From: Mesenet sp031546805
GTDB lineage: Bacteria; Pseudomonadota; Alphaproteobacteria; Rickettsiales; Anaplasmataceae
Direction of reading: 5' to 3'
NCBI GenBank assembly: GCA_031546805.1
Contig: JAVBJW010000004.1
Coordinates: 1 to 9,645, forward strand
DNA length: 9,645 nt
The notes beneath the pieces were generated by a model. The model ran no database searches. It saw only the letters and a program-made list of their open reading frames with translations, and was not told the DNA's origin. The translations under genes and the position numbers were made by a program. Below, in pieces: positions 1 to 7,353 of the stretch. Numbering within the stretch: position 1 is the first letter of the stretch; every line of letters starts with the position of its first letter.

Positions 1-489
1 GTTAATAATGCAATGTTATGGAAAACAAGATAGGGAGTTATTTGTAGTATAATTGGGTATGAAGGTATACATGTATGCAAGATGTAATTGGCTGCTGTTG
101 CGGTTATCATGATAGCACAAGATTGAACTGAGAGAAGTTCGCATATACGTTATGGTGGAGCATTTCAGCCTCTCAAAACTTGCTCTCTGTTTCTTCCTTT
201 AATCTCACGAAAAAGACCATGGTGGCGTATACTACTAGCGGTATATAGTGAAAAATTGTACTCACCTATTTGAGAATCAGAGAAACAAGTAAAGTGGTAA
301 ATATTGTATTTTTTATTGGCACTAATTTCAGCACCAAAATACACAAATAGCTCTTAATTAAAATATGCATAAATACCTTGGCTGATTCAACTTATAAAAT
401 AGAAAATCAAGAACTCAATTGCTGAGAATGTGATTGGTTTATTCAATAGTTTAATCTCTATGCTAATACTAAGATATCAGTACTATCTA
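1..489. other. Region without a convincing gene upstream of the large helicase-like gene
   Basis: No frame on either strand gives a recognisable gene with a start codon and ribosome binding site. The first 250 bases look less AT-rich than the rest of the window, which could mean decayed coding or mobile DNA. There is a minus-strand open frame of 62 codons (353 down to 165), which is listed separately as a possible remnant. Small palindromes are present (for example ATACATGTAT near 66-75 and ACCATGGT near 217-224), but none is long enough to call a functional site. I looked for a tRNA T-arm pattern (GGTTCGAATCC-like) and saw none. Confidence 0.5.
165..353 (-). pseudogene. Possible protein remnant, open frame without start codon
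   Basis: This 62-codon open frame reads from just after a TAA (354-356) to a TGA (165-167). It contains no ATG. Its last third reads like ordinary protein, including SLYTASSIRHHGLFREIKGR, which is why it is recorded. I do not recognise the family. It may be the C-terminal end of a decayed gene, since the frame upstream is closed by several stops, or it may be a chance open frame. A competing minus-strand frame (368 down to 264) gives a hydrophobic 34-codon ORF that begins with ATG and has no clear ribosome binding site. Neither is convincing. Confidence 0.15.
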
Positions 490-517
490 TTGACTTTTAA
501 GCTATTTAACGTATTAT
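490..517 (+). promoter_or_regulatory. Predicted sigma70-type promoter for the helicase-like gene
   Basis: A -35 box TTGACT (490-495, five of six consensus bases) is followed after 16 bp by TATTAT (512-517, five of six). Transcription would start near 524, giving a 5' leader of about 30 nt before the ATG at 554. It is the best promoter match I can see in this window and its placement fits the gene. No operator-like inverted repeat overlaps it. Confidence 0.5.
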
Positions 518-541
518 AAATATATTAACATTATATCAATT

Positions 542-545
542 AGGA
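542..545 (+). promoter_or_regulatory. Ribosome binding site (AGGA) for the helicase-like gene
   Basis: AGGA lies 8 nt before the ATG at 554, the usual distance for a Shine-Dalgarno sequence. Together with the promoter at 490-517 it supports 554 as the real start. Confidence 0.5.
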
Positions 546-553
546 TAGACAGC

Positions 554-3500
554 ATGAGCACCACAGTTGCACAAATACACAGTAAATTTAATAATGCTTT
601 AAAAGCAAAGCATATTGAAGGATTGAAGAAGACTTATCTAGGCGTCTTGTTATCAATAGAATTGAATAGCAAAACTTCTAAAATAAAAGATGTTAAAGTA
701 CAGATAGAGAGTTTAATTCAAGAGGCAAAAACTGAAGGTAAAATAATAACTGAAGGTAAAATAATAATAGATGGACAAGAAATAAATGTCACTTTAACAG
801 AACAAAACGGTACGTGTAGTGTTAAATTTAATCAAAATAAATCTCAAATAGATATTAAAAATACAGGAGATTATACTACTGAAGATTTACTTGCTTTGTG
901 TGCGCAACATGAATTAACAATAGGTAAAGGTAATAAAGATAATAAAGGCAACTACGTATTTGGTGTAAAGATTGAAGGTGAAGATAAAGGTGTAACAATA
1001 GGTGGACATGGTAAGATTTCAATATTTCTACAGCATTTATCTTATGTAAAAGAAACAATAGAACATCTAGAAAAAGGTGGCAGCCCAATTATAGAACTTG
1101 CGCTTGCAACAGGTACTGGAAAAACATTTATAGAATTACTTGTGGAATATTTACCAGCTAGATTAATGGGTATACGTTATGTGTCCATAGCGCCAGATGC
1201 TAGTTTAGTAACGCAGAAGCGCGACGATTGGAAAAAACTATTATCTGATGCTGATATTAATGATATTGAGTTAGATAAAATCAGTGATAAAAAAGGATGT
1301 TCTATACTGAGTAATGTAGGCTTAATTGATGACTGGGGTGAATTCTTAGGAGTCATTGGTCTTCAGCAACTGCCTAATATTATAGAAGCCCTAAAAATTG
1401 GCGACAAAAGCTTTAAAATCAAAAATGGCAAAATAAATATAGATGATAAGGATTTTATAATTTCTGCAAATGAAATTCAATTTGATGACAAGAAGTATAA
1501 AATTACAAATAATAAGGTTAAAATTAACGATCAAGAATTTGAAATTGATATTACAAAACCTATATCTATATCTTTTGACGAAGAACACAGGGTAATAGAA
1601 GAAGAGCTGTACAAATATCGCATGGAGCTCTTATCTACGCTTTGTCCAACATTATTTTTAAGTGCTACACCTTCAAATAATACTTATAAACGTGTTCAGG
1701 AAAATGGTGGCTTGATTAAAACTCTCTCTTTAAAAGATAAGATGAAGTCTGGGGCTTATGGATCACTGGAGCTTAAGGTTCACCAAAAACAAATAGGAGA
1801 TCTAGTCAATGATTATATTGAAAAACTTGAAAGATCTATAACCTTTAAAGAAAAACCAGAAGAAGGTAAAAAATCTTTTTATTACGAACCACAAATAAAT
1901 CTTACAGGTGAGAGTTTAAAAAAAGATATAGAAAATTATATATTTCATAATATTCAAAGTGTCATTGGCGAGCCTGCTCTTGTTTTAGTTGAGCCTGGTG
2001 ATCTAAAGAGCAAATTAGAAGAAAAAATTACTGATGATATATTTAAAGATGAAGCTAATAATGGCAATCATTCTCATACAGTTAACCAAAAATGCGATGC
2101 AGTAATAAATTATCTTTGTGATGTATATGGCAATGATAAAAATGCCATAATAAGCACAATTGTTAAGGATGTTTTAGATTATAAAAGCACTATTTATGAC
2201 TACTCAGCCTTTCGTGTAATGCATGGAGTAATTGATAATACACTTTCTTGTCTAACTGGTCTTTCAAGAAGTGAGTTAGATGAAGCAAGATTTTCAGATC
2301 TAGAAGGGTTAGTTACAAAAGTGAAAGAAAAACTGGGTGGAAATCACAACTTAAGGGAGTATGTAACGGAACATGGTATTAAAAGTGATTACTTAGCAAA
2401 TGAAATTACAGAACAAATGCAGCTTGTGATCGATATTCTAAATCAGAACAAAGAAAATAATAAAGATTTATTTACAAGGTTAGTAAGAAACTGGAATCAA
2501 GATAAAAAACTCCACACCATGATGCCACCCGAAACTCCAGAGCACAGAGATGAAGTTATAGAGCTTTTTGGGATAAAGAAGAAACGTTGTTGGAGTTCAT
2601 CTAATACTCATAGAGACACTCTTGAGTTTAATAATAACAAAACTATAAGTATTTTTCAATATTTAAAAGATGATTATGGAGTAGGTGATAATATCGCAAA
2701 TATAGAGAAAAAGTGTAATGCATCATACATAGAACTACGAAAAGCAGAAAAGGCAAGAGAGACGTATTATGATCAATACATGAGACCATATGAAGACCAA
2801 ATAAAAGCAAATACACCTCCAGGACATTTCTTGTATGATGGCAAGCTTCAATATGTTTGTGGTACAAAATTAAATAACTGTGATAAACAAAAATATGAGA
2901 GTAAACTAAAGAGCCTCAATGAGAAATTTAGTAACAAAATAAATCATCAAGACTATATAACACTAGTCAATACGGTATCTAATAAACAATATGATATATT
3001 TAGAAAGTTTAATAAAATTAAACAACAATTTCAGCAAGAAAGATTATATCCACTAGCTGATCTTAGAAAATTCTCAGATCAATATAGATATATAGAAGGA
3101 AATGGCCAAGATAATGATGCATTGCTTAGAATGGGGCTTTGCGGTAACTATGTTAACCATAAGAGAATACAGGGCTTTAATGCTATTGATTTGCAACATG
3201 TTGTGATGCTTGCGGATAAAAAATCTAGCTTTATTAACGACCCACCACAGCTTATTCAAGGTCCTGGTAGGCTTAGATGTTTAAATCCTGCAAGGCTTTC
3301 AACTCTATTTTGTCATTCAAGTGATAAGTTAAAATTTGATATAGAACTACTACAAAAAGGAAATTATATAGATGCTTATAATAAAGTTATGGATGGATAT
3401 AATAAAAAATCTCCTGAAGAGTTTGGAAATGTAATTCTAGGGGTAATAGAAGAATTTATTGAAGATGAGGTATCTGAAGTAATCACAGATAATAGAGATG

Positions 3501-5440
3501 AGAAATTCAAGGAAGTTGATGATCTAGCAGCAGAAGTTATTACGTTGGTCATTTATTCATTTAATGAAGTATATAATAATAAATGTCATAATGCTAAAGA
3601 AGCAAAGGATTATTTTGTTAAAGTTTTAGAACATGTAACTTCTAAAATGGAAAAGCAGCTGAAAGAAGCAGGTGTAGCAGTAGGCAATCTTAGTGTTGAA
3701 CATAACATTAGAGGTATTCAATCTAAAATTGATAATATTATAAATAAAATTCAGGAAAGTGCTGAAAACAAGGAAGCAGCTGGTAAAAAATTGCAGATTG
3801 ATGGAAATATTATCAAAAGATTTTTGATTGAACTTTATCGTCTAATCAGATGTATAATCGGTTGTAGAATTGAGCCTGAAAAAGAAAAAATGAAGTTTAA
3901 AAAAGAAGAAAAAAGTCTCAATCAAGAGAAGAAAAAATTAGAAAAAGAAAAATCAAACCTTGAAAAGCAAATAAAAACTGAAAAGAAACAAGAATTTATA
4001 GGAGTTGTGAAGAAAAAATCAAATGTACAAGAAAAAGGAATAAATGAAAAGGAAAGAGAAGATATAATCCAAAAACAAAAAGAGTATCTCTCTAATGAGA
4101 TTCAAAAAGTAGAACAAGAGCTTCAAGAACTTGAAAAAGAAGATAAAGTTTTAAAGGAATTTGAGGAATTCAAAAAACAGATCAAAGAATTTGCATTAAA
4201 ACTTTATCTTAAAGACATAAGCAAACAAATTGATAATCTTGATCAAGATGAAAATCAAATAATAGCACTTATGGGAATTAAAGAACAGCTGGAATCAAAA
4301 TTCAAAACAGATTATAACTCGTATTCGAGTTTATTTTATCAAAAATCTAAGAAAATGTCATCGCTAAATGAAAAAATAGAGAATGATTTTAAAGAGCTTG
4401 AAGTAAAAAAACAAGATCTTGAAGAAGTTTTAGCAAAAAAACAAGATCTTAAAGAAATTTTAGAAAAAAAATCTAAGCTTGAACAGTCTAAAAAAGAGAT
4501 GAATAATATTTTATCTTATCAAGAAGACAGTATAGATTATAATAATTATTATAATGATGTAGTGAATAAGGTATTAGTATGTAGAAGTATTATTAAAGAA
4601 TATGATGTAGGAAGAGTTTTTTGGATAGGAAAAATAATTGAAGAATTTTCCAAAGTAATTAATAATGATTATTACACAAAGCTTAAAGAGCAGTATTATG
4701 CAAAACATATTGATTCTTGTGCAAAGAATCCAATTTTCCTAGAGTTATTGAGTAACATTGTAATGCCACTATACAATGATGGCATGTTACTTCAGGTACT
4801 AGAGATATTTTATCCTGATGCAAATAATGAATCAAAACAAGAGAAGATTTGCGCTCTGTATGATGGCTTAAGCAAAAAAGAAAAAGAACCTAATTTAAGT
4901 GATATTGCTGAAGTTATGATTTATACTCAACAAATAGCTGCAATAGTTGGTGATGCTATTAATTCATATTATGATAATCAAAAAGAGAATGATTTTTTAA
5001 AAGGCATTACTAATAATGTTATTTCTAAGTCTGATTCAAATATTTTGTCTGAGTTAGAATTAAAGCTTAAGCTTTTAATGGAAAAAACAAATTCAGAGAT
5101 TGAAAGATTAAAGAATAAAGAGGTACTTAAAGTTAAGTCAGAGTTTTGCGGATGTATCTTTAATCTAATAAAAAAAGCATTAAGTCGCCCGAATTGTTCT
5201 GATGAACATTGGACAACAAATGATCCATCAAAGCAGGAGAAGGTTGCATTCGCTTCTAAAAAAGTTGGATCAAAATTAAATAATATTAAAATATTAACCT
5301 GTGGAGATATTATTTCATCAAATACTACGTATTTAAATCAAATCCAAGCTGAATTTCCTATAGAAGAAATACCTTGTTTATTAAATAGTACTGTTACTAA
5401 ACAATGGCATGGAATAAACCTCTGTGCTGCAGCTGGTTAG
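554..5440 (+). CDS. Very large superfamily 2 helicase/translocase-like ATPase with coiled-coil C-terminus
   Basis: The 1628-residue protein carries SF2 motifs in order. Motif I (Walker A) is ATGTGKT (residues 185-191) and motif II is DEEH (342-345), in the context SFDEEHRV. Motif III is SATPS (370-374). A motif IV-like strand PALVLVEP lies near 474-481, and a motif V-like GFNAIDLQHVVML starts at 874. A motif VI-like QGPGRLR spans 902-908. The fold should hydrolyse ATP and move along nucleic acid, most like restriction-type (HsdR/Res) DEAD/DEAH proteins. I see no nuclease, methylase or target-recognition domain. About 150 residues separate motifs I and II, and about 390 separate motifs IV and V, so the core is heavily interrupted. 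From about 1107 to 1320 the sequence is a Lys/Glu-rich coiled coil. A shorter one lies near 1495-1530. No signal peptide is visible. Promoter and AGGA support the start. The cellular role is unknown: DNA processing, defence or a secreted effector are all possible. Confidence 0.8.
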   Translation: MSTTVAQIHSKFNNALKAKHIEGLKKTYLGVLLSIELNSKTSKIKDVKVQIESLIQEAKTEGKIITEGKIIIDGQEINVTLTEQNGTCSVKFNQNKSQIDIKNTGDYTTEDLLALCAQHELTIGKGNKDNKGNYVFGVKIEGEDKGVTIGGHGKISIFLQHLSYVKETIEHLEKGGSPIIELALATGTGKTFIELLVEYLPARLMGIRYVSIAPDASLVTQKRDDWKKLLSDADINDIELDKISDKKGCSILSNVGLIDDWGEFLGVIGLQQLPNIIEALKIGDKSFKIKNGKINIDDKDFIISANEIQFDDKKYKITNNKVKINDQEFEIDITKPISISFDEEHRVIEEELYKYRMELLSTLCPTLFLSATPSNNTYKRVQENGGLIKTLSLKDKMKSGAYGSLELKVHQKQIGDLVNDYIEKLERSITFKEKPEEGKKSFYYEPQINLTGESLKKDIENYIFHNIQSVIGEPALVLVEPGDLKSKLEEKITDDIFKDEANNGNHSHTVNQKCDAVINYLCDVYGNDKNAIISTIVKDVLDYKSTIYDYSAFRVMHGVIDNTLSCLTGLSRSELDEARFSDLEGLVTKVKEKLGGNHNLREYVTEHGIKSDYLANEITEQMQLVIDILNQNKENNKDLFTRLVRNWNQDKKLHTMMPPETPEHRDEVIELFGIKKKRCWSSSNTHRDTLEFNNNKTISIFQYLKDDYGVGDNIANIEKKCNASYIELRKAEKARETYYDQYMRPYEDQIKANTPPGHFLYDGKLQYVCGTKLNNCDKQKYESKLKSLNEKFSNKINHQDYITLVNTVSNKQYDIFRKFNKIKQQFQQERLYPLADLRKFSDQYRYIEGNGQDNDALLRMGLCGNYVNHKRIQGFNAIDLQHVVMLADKKSSFINDPPQLIQGPGRLRCLNPARLSTLFCHSSDKLKFDIELLQKGNYIDAYNKVMDGYNKKSPEEFGNVILGVIEEFIEDEVSEVITDNRDEKFKEVDDLAAEVITLVIYSFNEVYNNKCHNAKEAKDYFVKVLEHVTSKMEKQLKEAGVAVGNLSVEHNIRGIQSKIDNIINKIQESAENKEAAGKKLQIDGNIIKRFLIELYRLIRCIIGCRIEPEKEKMKFKKEEKSLNQEKKKLEKEKSNLEKQIKTEKKQEFIGVVKKKSNVQEKGINEKEREDIIQKQKEYLSNEIQKVEQELQELEKEDKVLKEFEEFKKQIKEFALKLYLKDISKQIDNLDQDENQIIALMGIKEQLESKFKTDYNSYSSLFYQKSKKMSSLNEKIENDFKELEVKKQDLEEVLAKKQDLKEILEKKSKLEQSKKEMNNILSYQEDSIDYNNYYNDVVNKVLVCRSIIKEYDVGRVFWIGKIIEEFSKVINNDYYTKLKEQYYAKHIDSCAKNPIFLELLSNIVMPLYNDGMLLQVLEIFYPDANNESKQEKICALYDGLSKKEKEPNLSDIAEVMIYTQQIAAIVGDAINSYYDNQKENDFLKGITNNVISKSDSNILSELELKLKLLMEKTNSEIERLKNKEVLKVKSEFCGCIFNLIKKALSRPNCSDEHWTTNDPSKQEKVAFASKKVGSKLNNIKILTCGDIISSNTTYLNQIQAEFPIEEIPCLLNSTVTKQWHGINLCAAAG
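731..766 (+). repeat. Perfect tandem duplication, 2 x 18 bp, inside the helicase-like gene
   Basis: The 18-base unit actgaaggtaaaataata occurs at 731-748 and again, identical and directly adjacent, at 749-766. It adds six residues (TEGKII) in frame. The perfect identity points to a recent slippage duplication. It lies just before the GKIIIDGQEINV segment, which itself resembles the repeats in the motif I-II insertion. Confidence 0.85.
1391..1560 (+). repeat. Protein-level repeats forming an insertion between helicase motifs I and II
   Basis: Residues 292-303 (GKINIDDKDFII) and 320-331 (NKVKINDQEFEI) are two copies of one pattern 28 residues apart. The pattern is [GN]-K-[IV]-x-I-[DN]-[DG]-[KQ]-[DE]-[FI]-x-[IV]. 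Each copy is preceded by a related strand (SFKIKNG and KYKITNN). A third copy, GKIIIDGQEINV, lies at residues 68-79 near the N-terminus. Alternating hydrophobic and polar residues suggest short beta strands. This block sits directly before the DEEH motif and accounts for part of the long I-II spacing. The DNA of the copies is diverged, so these repeats are older than the 18-bp duplication. Confidence 0.6.
3872..4510 (+). other. Coiled-coil-encoding, purine-rich segment with a 30-bp repeat
   Basis: This part of the helicase-like gene encodes about 210 residues of Lys/Glu/Gln/Leu-rich heptad-like sequence, beginning at EPEKEKMKFKK. The top strand is very rich in A and G. Near its end (about 4405-4470) the DNA repeats with a 30-base period: acaagatctt recurs at 4411 and 4441. 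It encodes KKQDLEEVLA, KKQDLKEILE and a third partial copy, KKSKLE. A coiled coil this long usually serves oligomerisation, a spacer or partner binding. That role is inferred. Confidence 0.65.
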
Positions 5441-5507
5441 CTATGCTAAATAACTGGCAATTTAAAATTGTAAGATAATAAATCAATGAGAGAGTTCAGC
5501 AAACGAT

Positions 5508-5570
5508 AGGTAAGGGAATAAGTGCAAGCAAATTCAGGGAATAATTTTTAGCACTTACCTTGTCTTTTTA
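5508..5570 (+). terminator. Weak candidate terminator between the two + strand genes
   Basis: Two alternative 7-bp stems can form here. AGGTAAG (5508-5514) pairs with CTTACCT (5554-5560), and TAAGTGC (5519-5525) pairs with GCACTTA (5551-5557). A TTTTT run follows at 5565-5569, a few bases past the stem. The loops are long (25-39 nt) and the stems are not GC-rich, so termination would be inefficient. Read-through into the hydrolase gene is plausible. The mutually exclusive stems could also be coincidence. Confidence 0.25.
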
Positions 5571-5594
5571 AAGAAATATTGACTAATTGTACTT

Positions 5595-5600
5595 TATAAT
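5595..5600 (+). promoter_or_regulatory. Perfect -10 box directly before the hydrolase start
   Basis: TATAAT lies 6 bp before the ATG at 5607. A TTGACT box (5579-5584) sits only 10 bp upstream of it, too close for standard sigma70 geometry. With TTGACT as the -35, the correctly spaced -10 would be TAATAA (5601-5606), a poor match. If TATAAT is used, transcription would start at about the ATG and the message would be leaderless, which fits the absence of any Shine-Dalgarno sequence here. The alternative is co-transcription with the upstream gene. Confidence 0.25.
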
Positions 5601-5606
5601 TAATAA

Positions 5607-7295
5607 ATGGCTATGACAACTCCAGACTATCAATATAAAATAGATACAACTTATAATACTAAACTAGAGCAATCTTTTCCAAATGTAAAATTTGTTCGTA
5701 TTGAAAAAACAAACGGAAAGTATGTTACAAATGATGAAAATAAAAGCTTTAAAAATGATTTTAGAATTCTCAAAGAGACGCAAATAAAAAGACTACTAAG
5801 GTCTAAATTTGTGTTGTGGTTTTTACGGTTAATTGGTTTTGACGATGATCATATATCTAAAAAACTAGGTTATTTTTATCTTGGTGAGAATAAGGATGAA
5901 AGTAAAATTTATAAAGATAAATTGCAGCTATCTATTGATAGTGAATATTCTGTACAAAATTTGGGGCATGCCACAGTTTTAATCAAAGTACAAGATTGCT
6001 CTATCATTATTGATCCAGTCTTTTCTGATTTAAATTCGATATTATATCCAGCAAAGACAAGATCTTCTGCTATAGACAAATTACCCAAAATTGATGTTAT
6101 TCTCATTTCGCATAATCACCGTGATCATGTTGATAAATCTTCTTTAGAAAAAATAATAAAACATTATCAAAAGCAAAACTGGTCTTTGCCAAAAGTATTT
6201 GTCCCTATGGGAGATAAAAAGTTATTTACTAATATTGGTTTTACAGAAGTGGAGGAAGTTGAGTGGTTCACAAAGATTACTCTTTACAATGAAAATGCAG
6301 GTAAAAATGAAGAAAAAATTGATTTTATTAGCATTCCAGCAGATCATCGTTCAGGGAGGTCGGGGTTTGATTCTCATAAATCATTAGTTACAGGTTGGGT
6401 CATTAATCCCAAACAAGAAGTTGTATTTAAGTATTCAGGCGATACAAGACCTTTAACTGATGAAAATCAGAAATCAATAGATGCTATATTATACGAATTA
6501 ATTTCAGAAAAAAGACAGCAAAATGAAACAAATGAAATGCCAGATATTATATGCTTGGAACCAAGTGGACCTAACTATACTCGCTCTGACATGAAGATTA
6601 CTCATCAATCAACTTCATATAGCATTTTTCTCATTTTAAAATCATTATCAAATTTTTTAAAATTGAATAAATATCAGATTGATTCATTTGAAAAATTGAA
6701 AACATTTTTTGAAAAGTTTAAAACATTTCTTATTCATCATAATAAATATGAGCTAGGCCCTGATCGTTATGACGAAGGTCGTTTCATCTTGAAGAAAGCA
6801 ATGCATTACATCTCTATGTCAGATTCAGCTTTGGAAGTTGAAAAAAATATACAAGAAGAAAAGCTCAATTCTAATAAAGACATATCAAAATTACTTATGT
6901 CAGAACAAAAAGATCAGCAAACATGGTTTAAAAGAAGCATAATTGCACGACTTTTAAGATGGTGTATAAAAAAATCACTGTCTTCACTTCTACCAAAAGA
7001 AACATCCTTGGCTACACATGCAAAAGATTTTATAGTTGATGATGTAATTGAGGCTAAAAAGGTAATACAAGATATAGAAAAGACACTAAATATTGAAATA
7101 ACAGAAGAAAATACAACTGCACTGCTTGAAATTATTTTAGATAAAGCAATTTTTCCACTTATTGATGAAACAATAAATAATCAAGAGATAAAAAAATATG
7201 AAGGAATTAAAGCAGAGGATATTAATAAATATCATAAATTATCAGAAGTAACTATAACTAGAGGTATTACTGATTCCAATCAACAGCGAAAATAG
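5607..7295 (+). CDS. MBL-fold metal-dependent hydrolase, NAPE-PLD-like, with C-terminal extension
   Basis: The 562-residue protein holds a metallo-beta-lactamase fold at about residues 115-345. It begins LGHATVLI (H121) and IIIDPVFSD. The metal-binding HxHxDH reads HNHRDH (H169, H171, D173, H174). It is followed by PADHRSGR (H247), SGDTR (D279) and MKITHQS (H333). This set and its spacing match the NAPE-hydrolysing phospholipase D branch (COG2220), including the SHNHxDH and GR after the third ligand. A two-zinc hydrolase acting on a phosphodiester lipid is therefore a reasonable guess, but the substrate is not shown. Residues 1-114 include an amphipathic LLRSKFVLWFLRLIGF. Some 215 residues beyond the fold are unrecognised and contain a basic amphipathic stretch (about 443-462) that could touch membranes. 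No signal peptide is visible. ATG 5607 lacks a ribosome binding site; ATG 5613 is an equally good start. It lies 166 bp after the helicase-like gene, on the same strand. Confidence 0.75.
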   Translation: MAMTTPDYQYKIDTTYNTKLEQSFPNVKFVRIEKTNGKYVTNDENKSFKNDFRILKETQIKRLLRSKFVLWFLRLIGFDDDHISKKLGYFYLGENKDESKIYKDKLQLSIDSEYSVQNLGHATVLIKVQDCSIIIDPVFSDLNSILYPAKTRSSAIDKLPKIDVILISHNHRDHVDKSSLEKIIKHYQKQNWSLPKVFVPMGDKKLFTNIGFTEVEEVEWFTKITLYNENAGKNEEKIDFISIPADHRSGRSGFDSHKSLVTGWVINPKQEVVFKYSGDTRPLTDENQKSIDAILYELISEKRQQNETNEMPDIICLEPSGPNYTRSDMKITHQSTSYSIFLILKSLSNFLKLNKYQIDSFEKLKTFFEKFKTFLIHHNKYELGPDRYDEGRFILKKAMHYISMSDSALEVEKNIQEEKLNSNKDISKLLMSEQKDQQTWFKRSIIARLLRWCIKKSLSSLLPKETSLATHAKDFIVDDVIEAKKVIQDIEKTLNIEITEENTTALLEIILDKAIFPLIDETINNQEIKKYEGIKAEDINKYHKLSEVTITRGITDSNQQRK

Positions 7296-7353
7296 ACTGC
7301 TTTTTGCAATTTGCATAACAAATTACAGCAAATTTCAAACCAAGCGTTTATGC
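7296..7353. other. Convergent intergenic gap with a 7-bp inverted repeat
   Basis: The hydrolase gene and the minus-strand monooxygenase gene end facing each other, 58 bp apart. AATTTGC (7308-7314) and GCAAATT (7328-7334) could form a stem with a 13-nt loop. Neither strand has a clear T run directly after the stem, so a bidirectional terminator is possible but not well supported. Confidence 0.3.

Noticed and set aside
1..490. tRNA or riboswitch in the left non-coding region
   Set aside because: No T-arm consensus, cloverleaf pairing or conserved riboswitch core could be found by eye; only short palindromes.
1391..1588. Minus-strand ORFs inside the helicase-like gene (also 876-1088, 2643-2867 and 3074-3259)
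   Set aside because: They lie fully within a long, motif-supported coding frame on the other strand. They are hydrophobic shadows of Lys/Asp/Asn-rich coding sequence.
554..5440. Complete restriction-modification system
   Set aside because: Only a helicase-like subunit is present. No methylase motifs (such as DPPY/NPPY with FxGxG) or specificity subunit occur in the window, and no nuclease motif was recognised.
5437..5449. Stem TTAGC-TAT-GCTAA at the helicase-like stop codon as a terminator
   Set aside because: The stem is only 5 bp with a 3-nt loop, no T run follows, and it overlaps the stop codon. Chance pairing is likely in AT-rich DNA.
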